Part shown: positions 1 to 5,956 of the stretch, piece after piece
Layout: each line of letters begins with the position of its first letter
Numbering within the stretch: the first letter of the stretch is position 1
NCBI GenBank assembly: GCA_002507085.1
Contig: DAYW01000004.1
Span: 14,312 to 22,649 of the forward strand
Length of the DNA: 8,338 nucleotides
Reading direction: 5' to 3'
Source: an archaeon UBA168
Lineage (GTDB): Archaea; Thermoproteota; Thermoprotei_A; Marsarchaeales; UBA168
The notes under the pieces: generated by a model
Seen by the model: only the letters and a program-made list of their open reading frames with translations
Told to the model about the DNA's origin: nothing
Databases searched by the model: none
Program-made: the position numbers and the translations under genes

Positions 1-576
1 CGAGTGCGTCTCTTCCAAGTTCTTGGCCCTCCACAACGTGGCCCCCAAGCCCAGCGCGCCGGAGCAGAAGAAGCCCATCTTTAAGCCCAGCAGCGTTCCA
101 TACCTCTGCACCAAGAGCCCGCCAACGTAAGGCATGAAGACGGAAGGCAACGTCGTTATCAGGGTGAATGACGCAAAGGCAACGGGCCTCATCTCAGGGG
201 GCACCGAGTCGTTTATGGTAGCGTTGAAGGCTGGAGAGTAGACGCCTGACAGCGCCCCAACGATTATGGGAATGAAGAGAAAAGGCCATGAGAAAACGAA
301 TATGTAGATGAACGACGAAGCCGCAGCGACGACGCTGAAGATCGTTATCACCCTCTTCCTCCCGTATGAGTCGGCTATGGCACCTCCTATTATGTATGAT
401 ATGGCGGTAGTGGCCGAGCTCACGGCCGCAAGCACGCCGATGTAGAGGGCAGGCGAGCCCAGCGCGTAGTAGAAAAGCGATTGAAACGGGTTAACCATGC
501 TGCCTCCTATGCTCCACACCGCGGAGCTTATGGCGAGAACCCATGAGTTACGAGAGAAGTAGAGCCTTCTTGCCAT
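1..576 (-). CDS. MFS transporter, N-terminal half (partial, cut by window edge)
   Basis: This is a proton- or solute-coupled permease of the major facilitator superfamily, acting in the cytoplasmic membrane; the substrate is unknown. The frame is open to the window edge, giving 192 residues, about the first six transmembrane helices of a usual twelve. Hydrophobic segments lie near residues 12-38, 44-66, 76-97, 99-118, 133-155 and 163-182. Between helices 2 and 3 is the family signature (motif A), seen here as GGAIADSYGRKRV at residues 64-76, with Asp69 and the basic cluster Gly-Arg-Lys-Arg. A second conserved stretch, NDSVPPEMR (122-130), precedes helix 5. I chose the ATG at 576 because an exact archaeal SD, AGGTGAT, lies four bases upstream; an in-frame ATG at 582 overlaps that SD and is less likely. 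The gene is divergent from PEP carboxylase. Family assignment is firm; the exporter or importer role is open. Confidence 0.9.
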   Translation of the reverse strand, partial: MARRLYFSRNSWVLAISSAVWSIGGSMVNPFQSLFYYALGSPALYIGVLAAVSSATTAISYIIGGAIADSYGRKRVITIFSVVAAASSFIYIFVFSWPFLFIPIIVGALSGVYSPAFNATINDSVPPEMRPVAFASFTLITTLPSVFMPYVGGLLVQRYGTLLGLKMGFFCSGALGLGATLWRAKNLEETHS

Positions 577-580
577 TTGC

Positions 581-587
581 ATCACCT
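581..587 (-). promoter_or_regulatory. Shine-Dalgarno site of the MFS gene
   Basis: Read on the minus strand this is AGGTGAT, a seven-base complement to the usual archaeal 16S rRNA 3' end (ATCACCT). It stands four bases before the ATG at 576 and overlaps the alternative ATG at 582, so it decides in favour of 576. It implies a leadered mRNA, unlike the neighbouring PEP carboxylase gene. Confidence 0.7.
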
Positions 588-598
588 GCGCCGGGCGC
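588..598. repeat. Perfect GC-only inverted repeat next to the MFS SD
   Basis: The 11 bases GCGCCGGGCGC form two 5-base arms (GCGCC and GGCGC) around one central G. They abut the SD of the MFS gene directly. In RNA the arms could only form a short stem (four pairs, three-base loop); as DNA this could be a small operator. It could also be chance in a GC-rich patch. Confidence 0.3.
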
Positions 599-731
599 CG
601 GTCAGAAGCGGGCAGCGGATTCCACGGTTAACGAGTCTTGATGGCGCCTCGGTGGACTGGAGATGCATGGCAATAAGCATTTGCTTTCATCAGACCGATA
701 CCTAAAAGGCTTAGCTCCTTCACGGGGCCTA

Positions 732-740
732 GCTTTTATT
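732..740 (+). promoter_or_regulatory. TATA-like box for PEP carboxylase (leaderless start)
   Basis: GCTTTTATT is centred 24 bases before the ATG at 760, about the distance expected between an archaeal TATA box and the transcription start. No SD-like sequence lies between it and the ATG. This suggests transcription starts at or next to the start codon. A second A-rich element, CTAAAAGG at 702-709, could give a leader of about 29 bases, but that leader would also lack an SD. Confidence 0.5.
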
Positions 741-759
741 CAACCTATTATCACTAGTC

Positions 760-2292
760 ATGATACCTCGCACCATGTCAACGCAGCATCCCGACAACGC
801 CAACACGCCGAGCTGGGCCACGGGAGAGGTCTTAGAGGGCGAGTCAGAAGTCCACGAGGCATACTTGGCCTACAGAAGGTACGGGTGCCAGGAAGTCATG
901 TGGGATGCCGAGGGAAAAGACGTGGACGCTCACGTGGTAAGAAAGCTGCTTTCAAAGTACCCCACCTACTTCAAAAAGCGGGTGATCGGCGTTGACGTTT
1001 TTCTGACTTACAGGCTTCCCAATCCGAGACTGGAAAAAGCGGAGAGAAAGGTCCTCATGGAGACCCTCGATCACATACCCATGTCCTACGACGTGTCATC
1101 AGAGTTTTATGGGAAAGACGCGCATCCTCCCATATTCGAGGCCATAATGCCCTTCACGCAGAGCGCGGACGACCTCATAGCCGCCTTCAACTACTACAAG
1201 GAGGCCGTCGCTGGGAGGGAAGACATAAGGATAATGGGGGACGTAACAGTTAAGGAGTGGCTGGGCGAGGTAAACCCCAAGACCATAAACATCATTCCGC
1301 TCTTCGAGGACAGGGTCGGGCTGACCAATGCAGGTAGCATTATGGAGTCCTACATGAAGCACTCGGGGGTCTCGTATGCTAGGGCCTTCATAGGCAGGTC
1401 GGATCCCGCCATGAGCCACGGCATGATATCAGCTGTGCTCTACAGCAAGATTGCCCTATCTTCGCTTAAGAGGCTTGAGAAGAAGACGGGAAAGCCAATT
1501 TACCCTATGCTTGGGGTTGGGTCGCTGCCCTTCAGAGGACACATGAGCCCGCTTACCTACAAGGACGTGCTCCAGGAGTACATGGGCGTGAACACCTTCA
1601 CGATTCAGTCGGCCTTTAAGTACGACTACGACGAGCCAACCGCGAGGCAAGCCATAAGCGACATAAACGCCTCATCGGTAGGAGAGGCCGTTCTCGTGGA
1701 TAACGAAGAGCAGGTGATCGACATAGCGAACAAGCTCGCAAGTTACTACGCAAAGGAGTTATCGGGCCTCTCAAACCTGGTGAACGCGCTTGCGTCCCTT
1801 ATGCCATCCAGGAGGGCCAGGAGGCCGCACAGGGGTATATTCGGGTATGGCAGAAGCAGCGGCCGGGCGACGCTGCCAAGGGCCATAGTTTTTACCGCGG
1901 CTTTTTACACCATAGGCTTCCCTCCTGAGCTGCTGGGCCTATCAGCGCTTTCGAAGCTAAGCGAGAAAGAGCTCGAGCTCGTGAGGTCAAACTTCAGGTC
2001 CATGGACAGCGAGCTCAAAGCCGCCGCCAACTTCTTCTCTTGGGACTCGTTCAATGTGATCAAGGAGGACGGGATACGCGGCGTAAAAATAAGCAGCTGG
2101 GCTAAGGAATACCTCGAGGCGGACGTAAAGCAAGTGGAGCAAATGGGCATAGACTTGGGCCCCAAGGACTACGCGGGGATGAAGCACGGGCTTTTTTCAT
2201 TCATGAGCCTCATGAGCCTGAACCAAGGAAGGGTCGATGAGGCAGCAAGCCATGTGATGGAAGCGGCCGTGGTAAGGCGCTCGCTTGGTTAG
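760..2292 (+). CDS. ppcA: Phosphoenolpyruvate carboxylase, archaeal type
   Basis: This cytoplasmic enzyme adds bicarbonate to phosphoenolpyruvate to form oxaloacetate and phosphate. It replenishes the citric-acid-cycle pool and can serve carbon fixation in autotrophs. At 510 residues it has the length of the archaeal family (about 500), far shorter than bacterial and plant forms (about 900). Family hallmarks are the N-terminal IPRTMSTQHPDN block (residues 2-13), DAHPPIFEAIMPFT (120-133), RSDPAMSHGMISA (near 213-225), GVGSLPFRGH (252-261) and an arginine-rich segment, HRGIFGYGRSSGR (357-369), followed by LPRAI and FYTIG. The last two blocks are rich in Arg and Gly, as expected for the PEP/bicarbonate site. 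The C-terminus RRSLG matches the family end. The start at 760 keeps the conserved IPRT lead-in; the ATG at 775 would lose it. The gene is monocistronic, divergent from the MFS gene and convergent with the anion permease. Identification is very secure. Confidence 0.97.
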   Translation: MIPRTMSTQHPDNANTPSWATGEVLEGESEVHEAYLAYRRYGCQEVMWDAEGKDVDAHVVRKLLSKYPTYFKKRVIGVDVFLTYRLPNPRLEKAERKVLMETLDHIPMSYDVSSEFYGKDAHPPIFEAIMPFTQSADDLIAAFNYYKEAVAGREDIRIMGDVTVKEWLGEVNPKTINIIPLFEDRVGLTNAGSIMESYMKHSGVSYARAFIGRSDPAMSHGMISAVLYSKIALSSLKRLEKKTGKPIYPMLGVGSLPFRGHMSPLTYKDVLQEYMGVNTFTIQSAFKYDYDEPTARQAISDINASSVGEAVLVDNEEQVIDIANKLASYYAKELSGLSNLVNALASLMPSRRARRPHRGIFGYGRSSGRATLPRAIVFTAAFYTIGFPPELLGLSALSKLSEKELELVRSNFRSMDSELKAAANFFSWDSFNVIKEDGIRGVKISSWAKEYLEADVKQVEQMGIDLGPKDYAGMKHGLFSFMSLMSLNQGRVDEAASHVMEAAVVRRSLG

Positions 2293-4010
2293 CCAAGCGG
2301 AAAGAAAAAGGGAATGGCAACGACAGTTACAGCCATGAGCAGGAGCGCGAGAGGCAGCCCTATCTTGAAGAAGTCCTTGAAGTCATATGCCCCTGGCTCC
2401 AGAACCATCAGGTTAGCGCCGTGGCTTATGGGCGTTAAGAATACCGTGGTGGTTGCCATCATGACGTCTATGAGAAACGGAACTGGAGACACGCCGAGCG
2501 CCGTCGAGAGGTTTATGGCTATGGGTGCCATGACCATGGCCGCAGCGACGTAGTTCACGCCGTTTGCAAGAAGCATGCTTATGAGGTAGAGCACAAGCAG
2601 CGCAATTATGGGCTGCTTCAAGGGCCCCATGAAGAGCACGTCTGATATAAGCGTTGAGGCGCCGCTTGCCTGCATTGCCTGGGCTAGTGAGAAGAACGAC
2701 CCGATCATCACTATGACGGGCCACTCCACCGACCCGTAGGCCGCCCTTATGGGCACCGCCCCCGATCCGATCATTATAAGCAAGCCCACCACGAAGTCCA
2801 CCCCTATGGGCACCGAAGTGAACGCTGCGAGGGCAATGGCCGTTAAGAAGCCAACGAGCACCATGGCGACGTCCCTCCTGCCCATGAGGCTTATGTTCCC
2901 TGCTGCCGTAGGCATCAGGCCCACTTCGGAAAGGGGCCTGTTGAGCTGCCCCTGAATGAGCAGGATGTCTCCGGGCTTGACCACGACCTTGGACAGCCTC
3001 TCGCATATGGGCAGGCCGCTTCTGGCTATTCCCAGTATGGTTATGCCGTAGACGCTCTTGAAGTCAAGCGACTCCGCGGTATGCCCAGCGAGGGGAGAAG
3101 AGGGCATAACTACCGCTTCCTGCATCATGCCAGCTTCCACCTGGCCGCCCTTTGGTACGAGCTCGATCCCTGCGGTCCGCATCAAGGACGATATCTGTTC
3201 GGGCGTTGCCCTGACAATTAGGACGTCGTCGACGTCCACGCTCTCCCAAAGGGCCATGAAGCCACGCTTGAGCTGCCCTCCCTTATAAATTCCCAGTATC
3301 CTTCCGGGCAGCCCCTTCTCGACTTCCATCAGCCTCCGGTGAAGGTAGGGAAAGCCCGAGCTCACCCTGAGCTCCGTGAGGTAGCCCTCGGCCTCCACGG
3401 CCCCGGGCAGGGCCTTTGACGGAAGGAAGAGCCACGACACCGCCAGAAAGGCCAGGCCGACGAAGACCACCACAATGCCAAGGGGCGTTATGGAGAAGAA
3501 GGAAAGGTAACGACCCGTCTGCTGGTAGACGAACTGCAAGATCACAAGGTTAACGGAAGAGCCTATTATGGTGAGCCTTCCCGCCAATATGGCAGCAAAG
3601 GCAAGGGGCATGAGAAACTTCGATGGGGACACGCCAAACCTCTTCGATATCCTAACGGAGAGAGGCATCATTATGGCAACGGTTGCGACGTCGCTCACGA
3701 AGGCGGAAACCAGCGTGGTCATCAGCATCATTATAACCATTGCCACGAAGGGACTGCCGAGCCTCGAGATGACGTCCTCAAACCTCGAAAGCGCCCCTGA
3801 CTGTATGAGGGCGTTTCCCATAACGAAAGCCGCTGCTATAACTATGACTGCGGAGCTTGAGAAGCCGCTGAAGGCCTGCTCAGGCGTTATTATGCCAAGG
3901 ATGACGAGCGCGGCCATAACCCCAAGGCCAACCACGTCATATCTCACCTTCGCCGCCATCAGGGCCATGGCGGCCACGAGGATCGCTACGACCAGGAAAG
4001 CCTCAAGCAA
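2289..4010 (-). CDS. SLC13/DASS-type anion permease with two internal RCK_C (TrkA_C) regions
   Basis: This is a membrane transporter of the ion-transporter superfamily, whose members carry dicarboxylates, sulfate, phosphate or similar anions. The 573 residues divide into an N-terminal membrane half (about 1-197), a soluble stretch with two RCK_C/TrkA_C-like regions (about 205-285 and 290-358, the second ending KPGDILLIQG), and a C-terminal membrane half (about 378-572). The helical-hairpin motif AGRLTIIGSSVNL (143-155) and the C-terminal ISHGANLMVLEPGAYDF (528-544) correspond to the GG-TLIGSS-N and GHQ-NLMVYGPGGY patterns of SLC13 proteins. The Ser-Asn-Thr sodium-site triplets known from bacterial homologues are not intact. 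The start is TTG; an in-frame TAA six bases upstream rules out a longer protein, but Met15 remains a possible start. The gene overlaps the end of the aldo/keto reductase by 25 bases and the PEP carboxylase stop by four. Family is firm, substrate unknown; a C4-dicarboxylate would fit the neighbour but is inference. Confidence 0.9.
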   Translation of the reverse strand: MLEAFLVVAILVAAMALMAAKVRYDVVGLGVMAALVILGIITPEQAFSGFSSSAVIVIAAAFVMGNALIQSGALSRFEDVISRLGSPFVAMVIMMLMTTLVSAFVSDVATVAIMMPLSVRISKRFGVSPSKFLMPLAFAAILAGRLTIIGSSVNLVILQFVYQQTGRYLSFFSITPLGIVVVFVGLAFLAVSWLFLPSKALPGAVEAEGYLTELRVSSGFPYLHRRLMEVEKGLPGRILGIYKGGQLKRGFMALWESVDVDDVLIVRATPEQISSLMRTAGIELVPKGGQVEAGMMQEAVVMPSSPLAGHTAESLDFKSVYGITILGIARSGLPICERLSKVVVKPGDILLIQGQLNRPLSEVGLMPTAAGNISLMGRRDVAMVLVGFLTAIALAAFTSVPIGVDFVVGLLIMIGSGAVPIRAAYGSVEWPVIVMIGSFFSLAQAMQASGASTLISDVLFMGPLKQPIIALLVLYLISMLLANGVNYVAAAMVMAPIAINLSTALGVSPVPFLIDVMMATTTVFLTPISHGANLMVLEPGAYDFKDFFKIGLPLALLLMAVTVVAIPFFFPLG

Positions 4011-4879
4011 GATGCCTTATGAACTAAGCCGAATTTACGCGTTTTGCAAAAAATCCATCGCGCTCTGGTAAGAAACTCGAAGTCCTCGGAAGAAAGGCGC
4101 CAATCCGAAGCACCGGCATCTTCGATTATGTGTTCCTTCTTGGAGGCCTTGGGTATGGCGATAACGGGCTCATGATACGTCAGCCAGTTGAGCGCGACCT
4201 GGACGGGCGTCTTCGAGTACTTCTTTGCCACCTTCTGAATGGCATCTCCTATGGGCCCCTCGCCTATTTTTCCGTGCTCAATTGGGGTGTAGGCGATCAG
4301 CGCTATGCTGTTCTTCTCACAATAGGGCAAGACGTCCTTTTCCGCAGCCCTGTCTGTTATGCTGTACTTGACCTCGTCGACCACTATCTCGTACTTAGAT
4401 GTGAAGGACCGAGCTTCGTCCAGCAGCTCTGCCGAGAAGTTGCTCACCCCTATGTAGCGCGTCAGCCCCTGTTCGGCAACCTCTTCCATGGCCCTTATGG
4501 TCTCCTGAAGCGGAACGGAGGGATTTGGCCAGTGAACCAAGAAAAGGTCCATGTAGGTGCCAAGCCTTTGAACGCTTTTCTTTGCGGAGTCAAGCAGGTC
4601 GTCCCTTCTTAGGTGGCTATGCCACACCTTGCTTATGATGAAAACCTCATCCCTCTTGTACCCCTTTATGGCCCTCCCGACCAGCTCTTCGGTGTGCCCA
4701 GCTCCGTACATCTCGGCGGTGTCTATGAGCTTCATTCCCGCCTCTATGGCGTTCCTTATGGCAGCGACGAAGGCCTCATCAGCCGTGAGGTCGGCCGAGG
4801 TCGCCCCGCCAATTCCCCACGTTCCAAGGCCGATCTCGGGAACTTTTTCTCCCGTCCTGTTCAAGAGCTTATAATACAT
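3986..4879 (-). CDS. Aldo/keto reductase, NAD(P)H-dependent
   Basis: This cytoplasmic TIM-barrel oxidoreductase reduces an aldehyde or ketone to an alcohol with NAD(P)H. The catalytic tetrad is complete: Asp53 (LIDTAEMYG), Tyr58, Lys84 (ISKVW) and His116 (LVHWP). Also visible are the N-terminal IGLGTWGIGG (16-25), YIGVSNF (142-148), YTPIEHG (197-203, the strand that stacks on nicotinamide) and the cofactor-binding IPKASKKEHI (242-251). The 297 residues are near the family norm (270-300). The last 27 residues after DFEFL are unlike a normal end of this family: basic, with two Cys and two Trp, and coded largely over the start of the permease gene. Another frame over the same DNA gives a more natural ending (see findings). 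The gene follows the class II aldolase after 68 bases, so reduction of the aldehyde that enzyme releases is plausible. Family certain, substrate unknown. Confidence 0.93.
   Translation of the reverse strand: MYYKLLNRTGEKVPEIGLGTWGIGGATSADLTADEAFVAAIRNAIEAGMKLIDTAEMYGAGHTEELVGRAIKGYKRDEVFIISKVWHSHLRRDDLLDSAKKSVQRLGTYMDLFLVHWPNPSVPLQETIRAMEEVAEQGLTRYIGVSNFSAELLDEARSFTSKYEIVVDEVKYSITDRAAEKDVLPYCEKNSIALIAYTPIEHGKIGEGPIGDAIQKVAKKYSKTPVQVALNWLTYHEPVIAIPKASKKEHIIEDAGASDWRLSSEDFEFLTRARWIFCKTRKFGLVHKASCLRLSWS
4031..4038 (-). promoter_or_regulatory. Possible TATA-like box for the anion permease
   Basis: On the minus strand GTAAATTC is centred about 24 bases before the TTG at 4010, the same distance as the PEP carboxylase box from its ATG. 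No SD precedes the TTG. This may allow leaderless transcription of the permease from within the end of the reductase gene. The match is weak, and readthrough from upstream genes is equally possible. Confidence 0.25.
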
Positions 4880-4898
4880 AAAATACTACGGCCGACGT

Positions 4899-4907
4899 TT
4901 GTAAGTC
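4899..4907 (-). promoter_or_regulatory. Possible TATA-like box for the aldo/keto reductase
   Basis: CTTACAAAC on the minus strand is centred about 24 bases before the ATG at 4879, with no SD in between. A more TATA-like CCTATATGC lies further out at 4918-4926 and would give a leader of roughly 17 bases. One of the two may start a transcript in the 68-base gap after the aldolase. The evidence is position and A/T content only. Confidence 0.25.
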
Positions 4908-4947
4908 TTTTGGTGTGGCATATAGGCACGTCATGGGTCGTACATAG

Positions 4948-5517
4948 CTATTCAAGCGAGTGCCAGAGGACAGCTATCTTGCTGTTCTGCTCCAAGACGT
5001 CCATGCGGGCGAATGCCTCCACGCAGTCCTTTCCAACGGTGACCGCCCCGTGATCCTTTATGAGTACGGCCTTATGTCCCTTCATAGAGGAGGCAACCGC
5101 CTCCGCGAACTCCCACGTTCCAGGCGTCATCCTTTCCACCACCCCGACGCCATCCGCCAAAAGAATGCCGGCTTCTTCGGTCAGCGGGGCAAACCCAAGG
5201 CCCCTGCGAAGGAGGGCGAGGGCATAGGTCGGGTGCGCGTGAACCACGTAGTTCACGTCCGGAAACGCACGGTATATGGAGGCGTGCATCCTCCACTCCG
5301 ACGAGGGCTTGTGAAGTCCTTCTAGGACGTTGCCGTCGAAGTCTATGAGAGAGACAGTTTCAGCCGTTATCTCCCCCTTGAGCAGGGACGTGGGGGTTAC
5401 GTAAAAAGTCCTGTCGTCGTTTCTCGCGCTCACGTTTCCTCCAGTTGCGGTTACAAGTCCTCTCTGGTAAAGCATGCCCATGCACTTGGCGACAAGCTCC
5501 CTTTGGTTAGCTGCCAT
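4948..5517 (-). CDS. Class II aldolase (fuculose-1-phosphate aldolase/adducin family)
   Basis: This zinc-dependent cytoplasmic aldolase cleaves a ketose 1-phosphate into dihydroxyacetone phosphate and an aldehyde, or runs in reverse. Zinc ligands are clear: His93 and His95 in VVHAHPTYA and His156 in KDHGAV. The catalytic acid/base is Glu74 in SSEWRMH. These align one residue off the E. coli FucA set (Glu73, His92, His94, His155). The phosphate-binding segment TGGNVSAR is at 25-32. At 189 residues it is somewhat shorter than FucA (about 215), as in several archaeal members. The ATG at 5517 is the only good start; no SD is seen in the 22-base gap after RNase HI, so it is probably translated from the upstream transcript. 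An archaeal homologue (MJ1418) makes lactaldehyde from fuculose phosphate, and others act on deoxypentulose phosphates. Which substrate applies here cannot be told; no sugar kinase or isomerase is in the window. Confidence 0.93.
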   Translation of the reverse strand: MAANQRELVAKCMGMLYQRGLVTATGGNVSARNDDRTFYVTPTSLLKGEITAETVSLIDFDGNVLEGLHKPSSEWRMHASIYRAFPDVNYVVHAHPTYALALLRRGLGFAPLTEEAGILLADGVGVVERMTPGTWEFAEAVASSMKGHKAVLIKDHGAVTVGKDCVEAFARMDVLEQNSKIAVLWHSLE

Positions 5518-5539
5518 ATGCCATAATCGCCGGGCCTAA

Positions 5540-5953
5540 TCAGGCTTGCTCCCGATCGAGAACCGCGTTGCACACGCTGTCCGCTACTGAAACAAAGGGA
5601 TCGCTTCTCCTTACGTTCTCAAATCTAACCGAGGCAAACGAAGAGGCAAGTGACCTGATCTGCTCGTTGAGTTTCGCCAGTCTGGGGTTCCTGATCGCCC
5701 AAATCCCGTTCAGCTGGGAGATCACGAGCTTGCTGTCCGATACCACCACCACTTCTCTCTCGCCCAACCTGAGCGCGGCCTCTAAAGCCCTCAGCACCGC
5801 CGTGTACTCCGCCTCGTTGTTAGTGCAATGACCAAGATAGAATCCCTGCTTCTCGATTACCTTTCCGTCCCTGACCAATACGTAAGCCGCTGCCCCAGGC
5901 CCTGGATTCCCCCTGGATGCCCCGTCGGTATAGGCATAAAGCAACGAGGTCAC
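5540..5953 (-). CDS. rnhA: Ribonuclease HI
   Basis: RNase HI cuts the RNA strand of RNA-DNA hybrids, removing R-loops and replication primers, using two metal ions. The acidic catalytic residues are present: Asp10 in YTDGASRGNPG, Glu47 in NNEAEY, Asp73 in VSDSKLV and Asp125 in VADSVCN (numbered from the GTG at 5953). The RGNPG turn and the NNEAEY helix are diagnostic. At 137 residues it is a minimal catalytic domain, with no separate N-terminal hybrid-binding domain. The GTG overlaps the TGA of the glucosidase (GTGA), but an SD covering that overlap points to the TTG at 5944, which would give a 134-residue protein beginning directly at the first strand. Both starts leave the domain intact. 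Its place between sugar enzymes suggests co-transcription, not a shared pathway. Confidence 0.94.
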   Translation of the reverse strand: MTSLLYAYTDGASRGNPGPGAAAYVLVRDGKVIEKQGFYLGHCTNNEAEYTAVLRALEAALRLGEREVVVVSDSKLVISQLNGIWAIRNPRLAKLNEQIRSLASSFASVRFENVRRSDPFVSVADSVCNAVLDREQA

Positions 5954-5956
5954 CTC
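5950..5956 (-). promoter_or_regulatory. Shine-Dalgarno site for RNase HI
   Basis: Read on the minus strand, GAGGTGA is a seven-base complement to the archaeal anti-SD. It lies on the last codons and stop of the glucosidase. It sits five bases before the in-frame TTG at 5944 but overlaps the GTG at 5953, so it cannot serve the GTG. It resembles the SD of the MFS gene in this window. Confidence 0.6.

Noticed and set aside
583..660. tRNA or box C/D small RNA in the MFS-PEP carboxylase intergenic region
   Set aside because: No T-loop (GGTTCRAATCC) or acceptor pairing is found, and the single TGATG-like motif has no properly placed CTGA partner.
670..684. GCAATAAGCATTTGC as an operator palindrome
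   Set aside because: Only four or five outer bases pair and the centre does not; this is expected by chance in an A/T-rich promoter region.
1099..1419. 106-residue minus-strand open frame within PEP carboxylase
   Set aside because: Lies over highly conserved PEP carboxylase blocks; no promoter or SD, and no recognisable domain.
2189..2200. T-rich run GGGCTTTTTTCA as a possible terminator
   Set aside because: It is inside the PEP carboxylase coding region, about 90 bases before the stop, with no stem; it encodes ordinary residues (GLFS).
2203..2220. Tandem repeat ATGAGCCTC/ATGAGCCTG near the end of PEP carboxylase
   Set aside because: Two 9-base copies encode Met-Ser-Leu twice inside a normal helix; no sign of expansion or function.
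2413..3006. 197-residue minus-strand open frame inside the permease gene
   Set aside because: It is a frame-shifted reading of the permease on the same strand, rich in Arg, His and Gly with no domain; the permease frame has clear membrane segments and motifs.
4048..4053. Six-T run on the minus strand as a terminator between reductase and permease
   Set aside because: Archaeal terminators can be simple T-runs, but this one is single, short and inside the reductase frame, and the genes overlap; not enough to call.
3568..4071. 167-residue plus-strand open frame opposite the permease start and the reductase end
   Set aside because: It is antisense to the well-supported permease N-terminus; its Thr/Met-rich composition is what the complement of hydrophobic codons yields, and there is no SD or TATA box.
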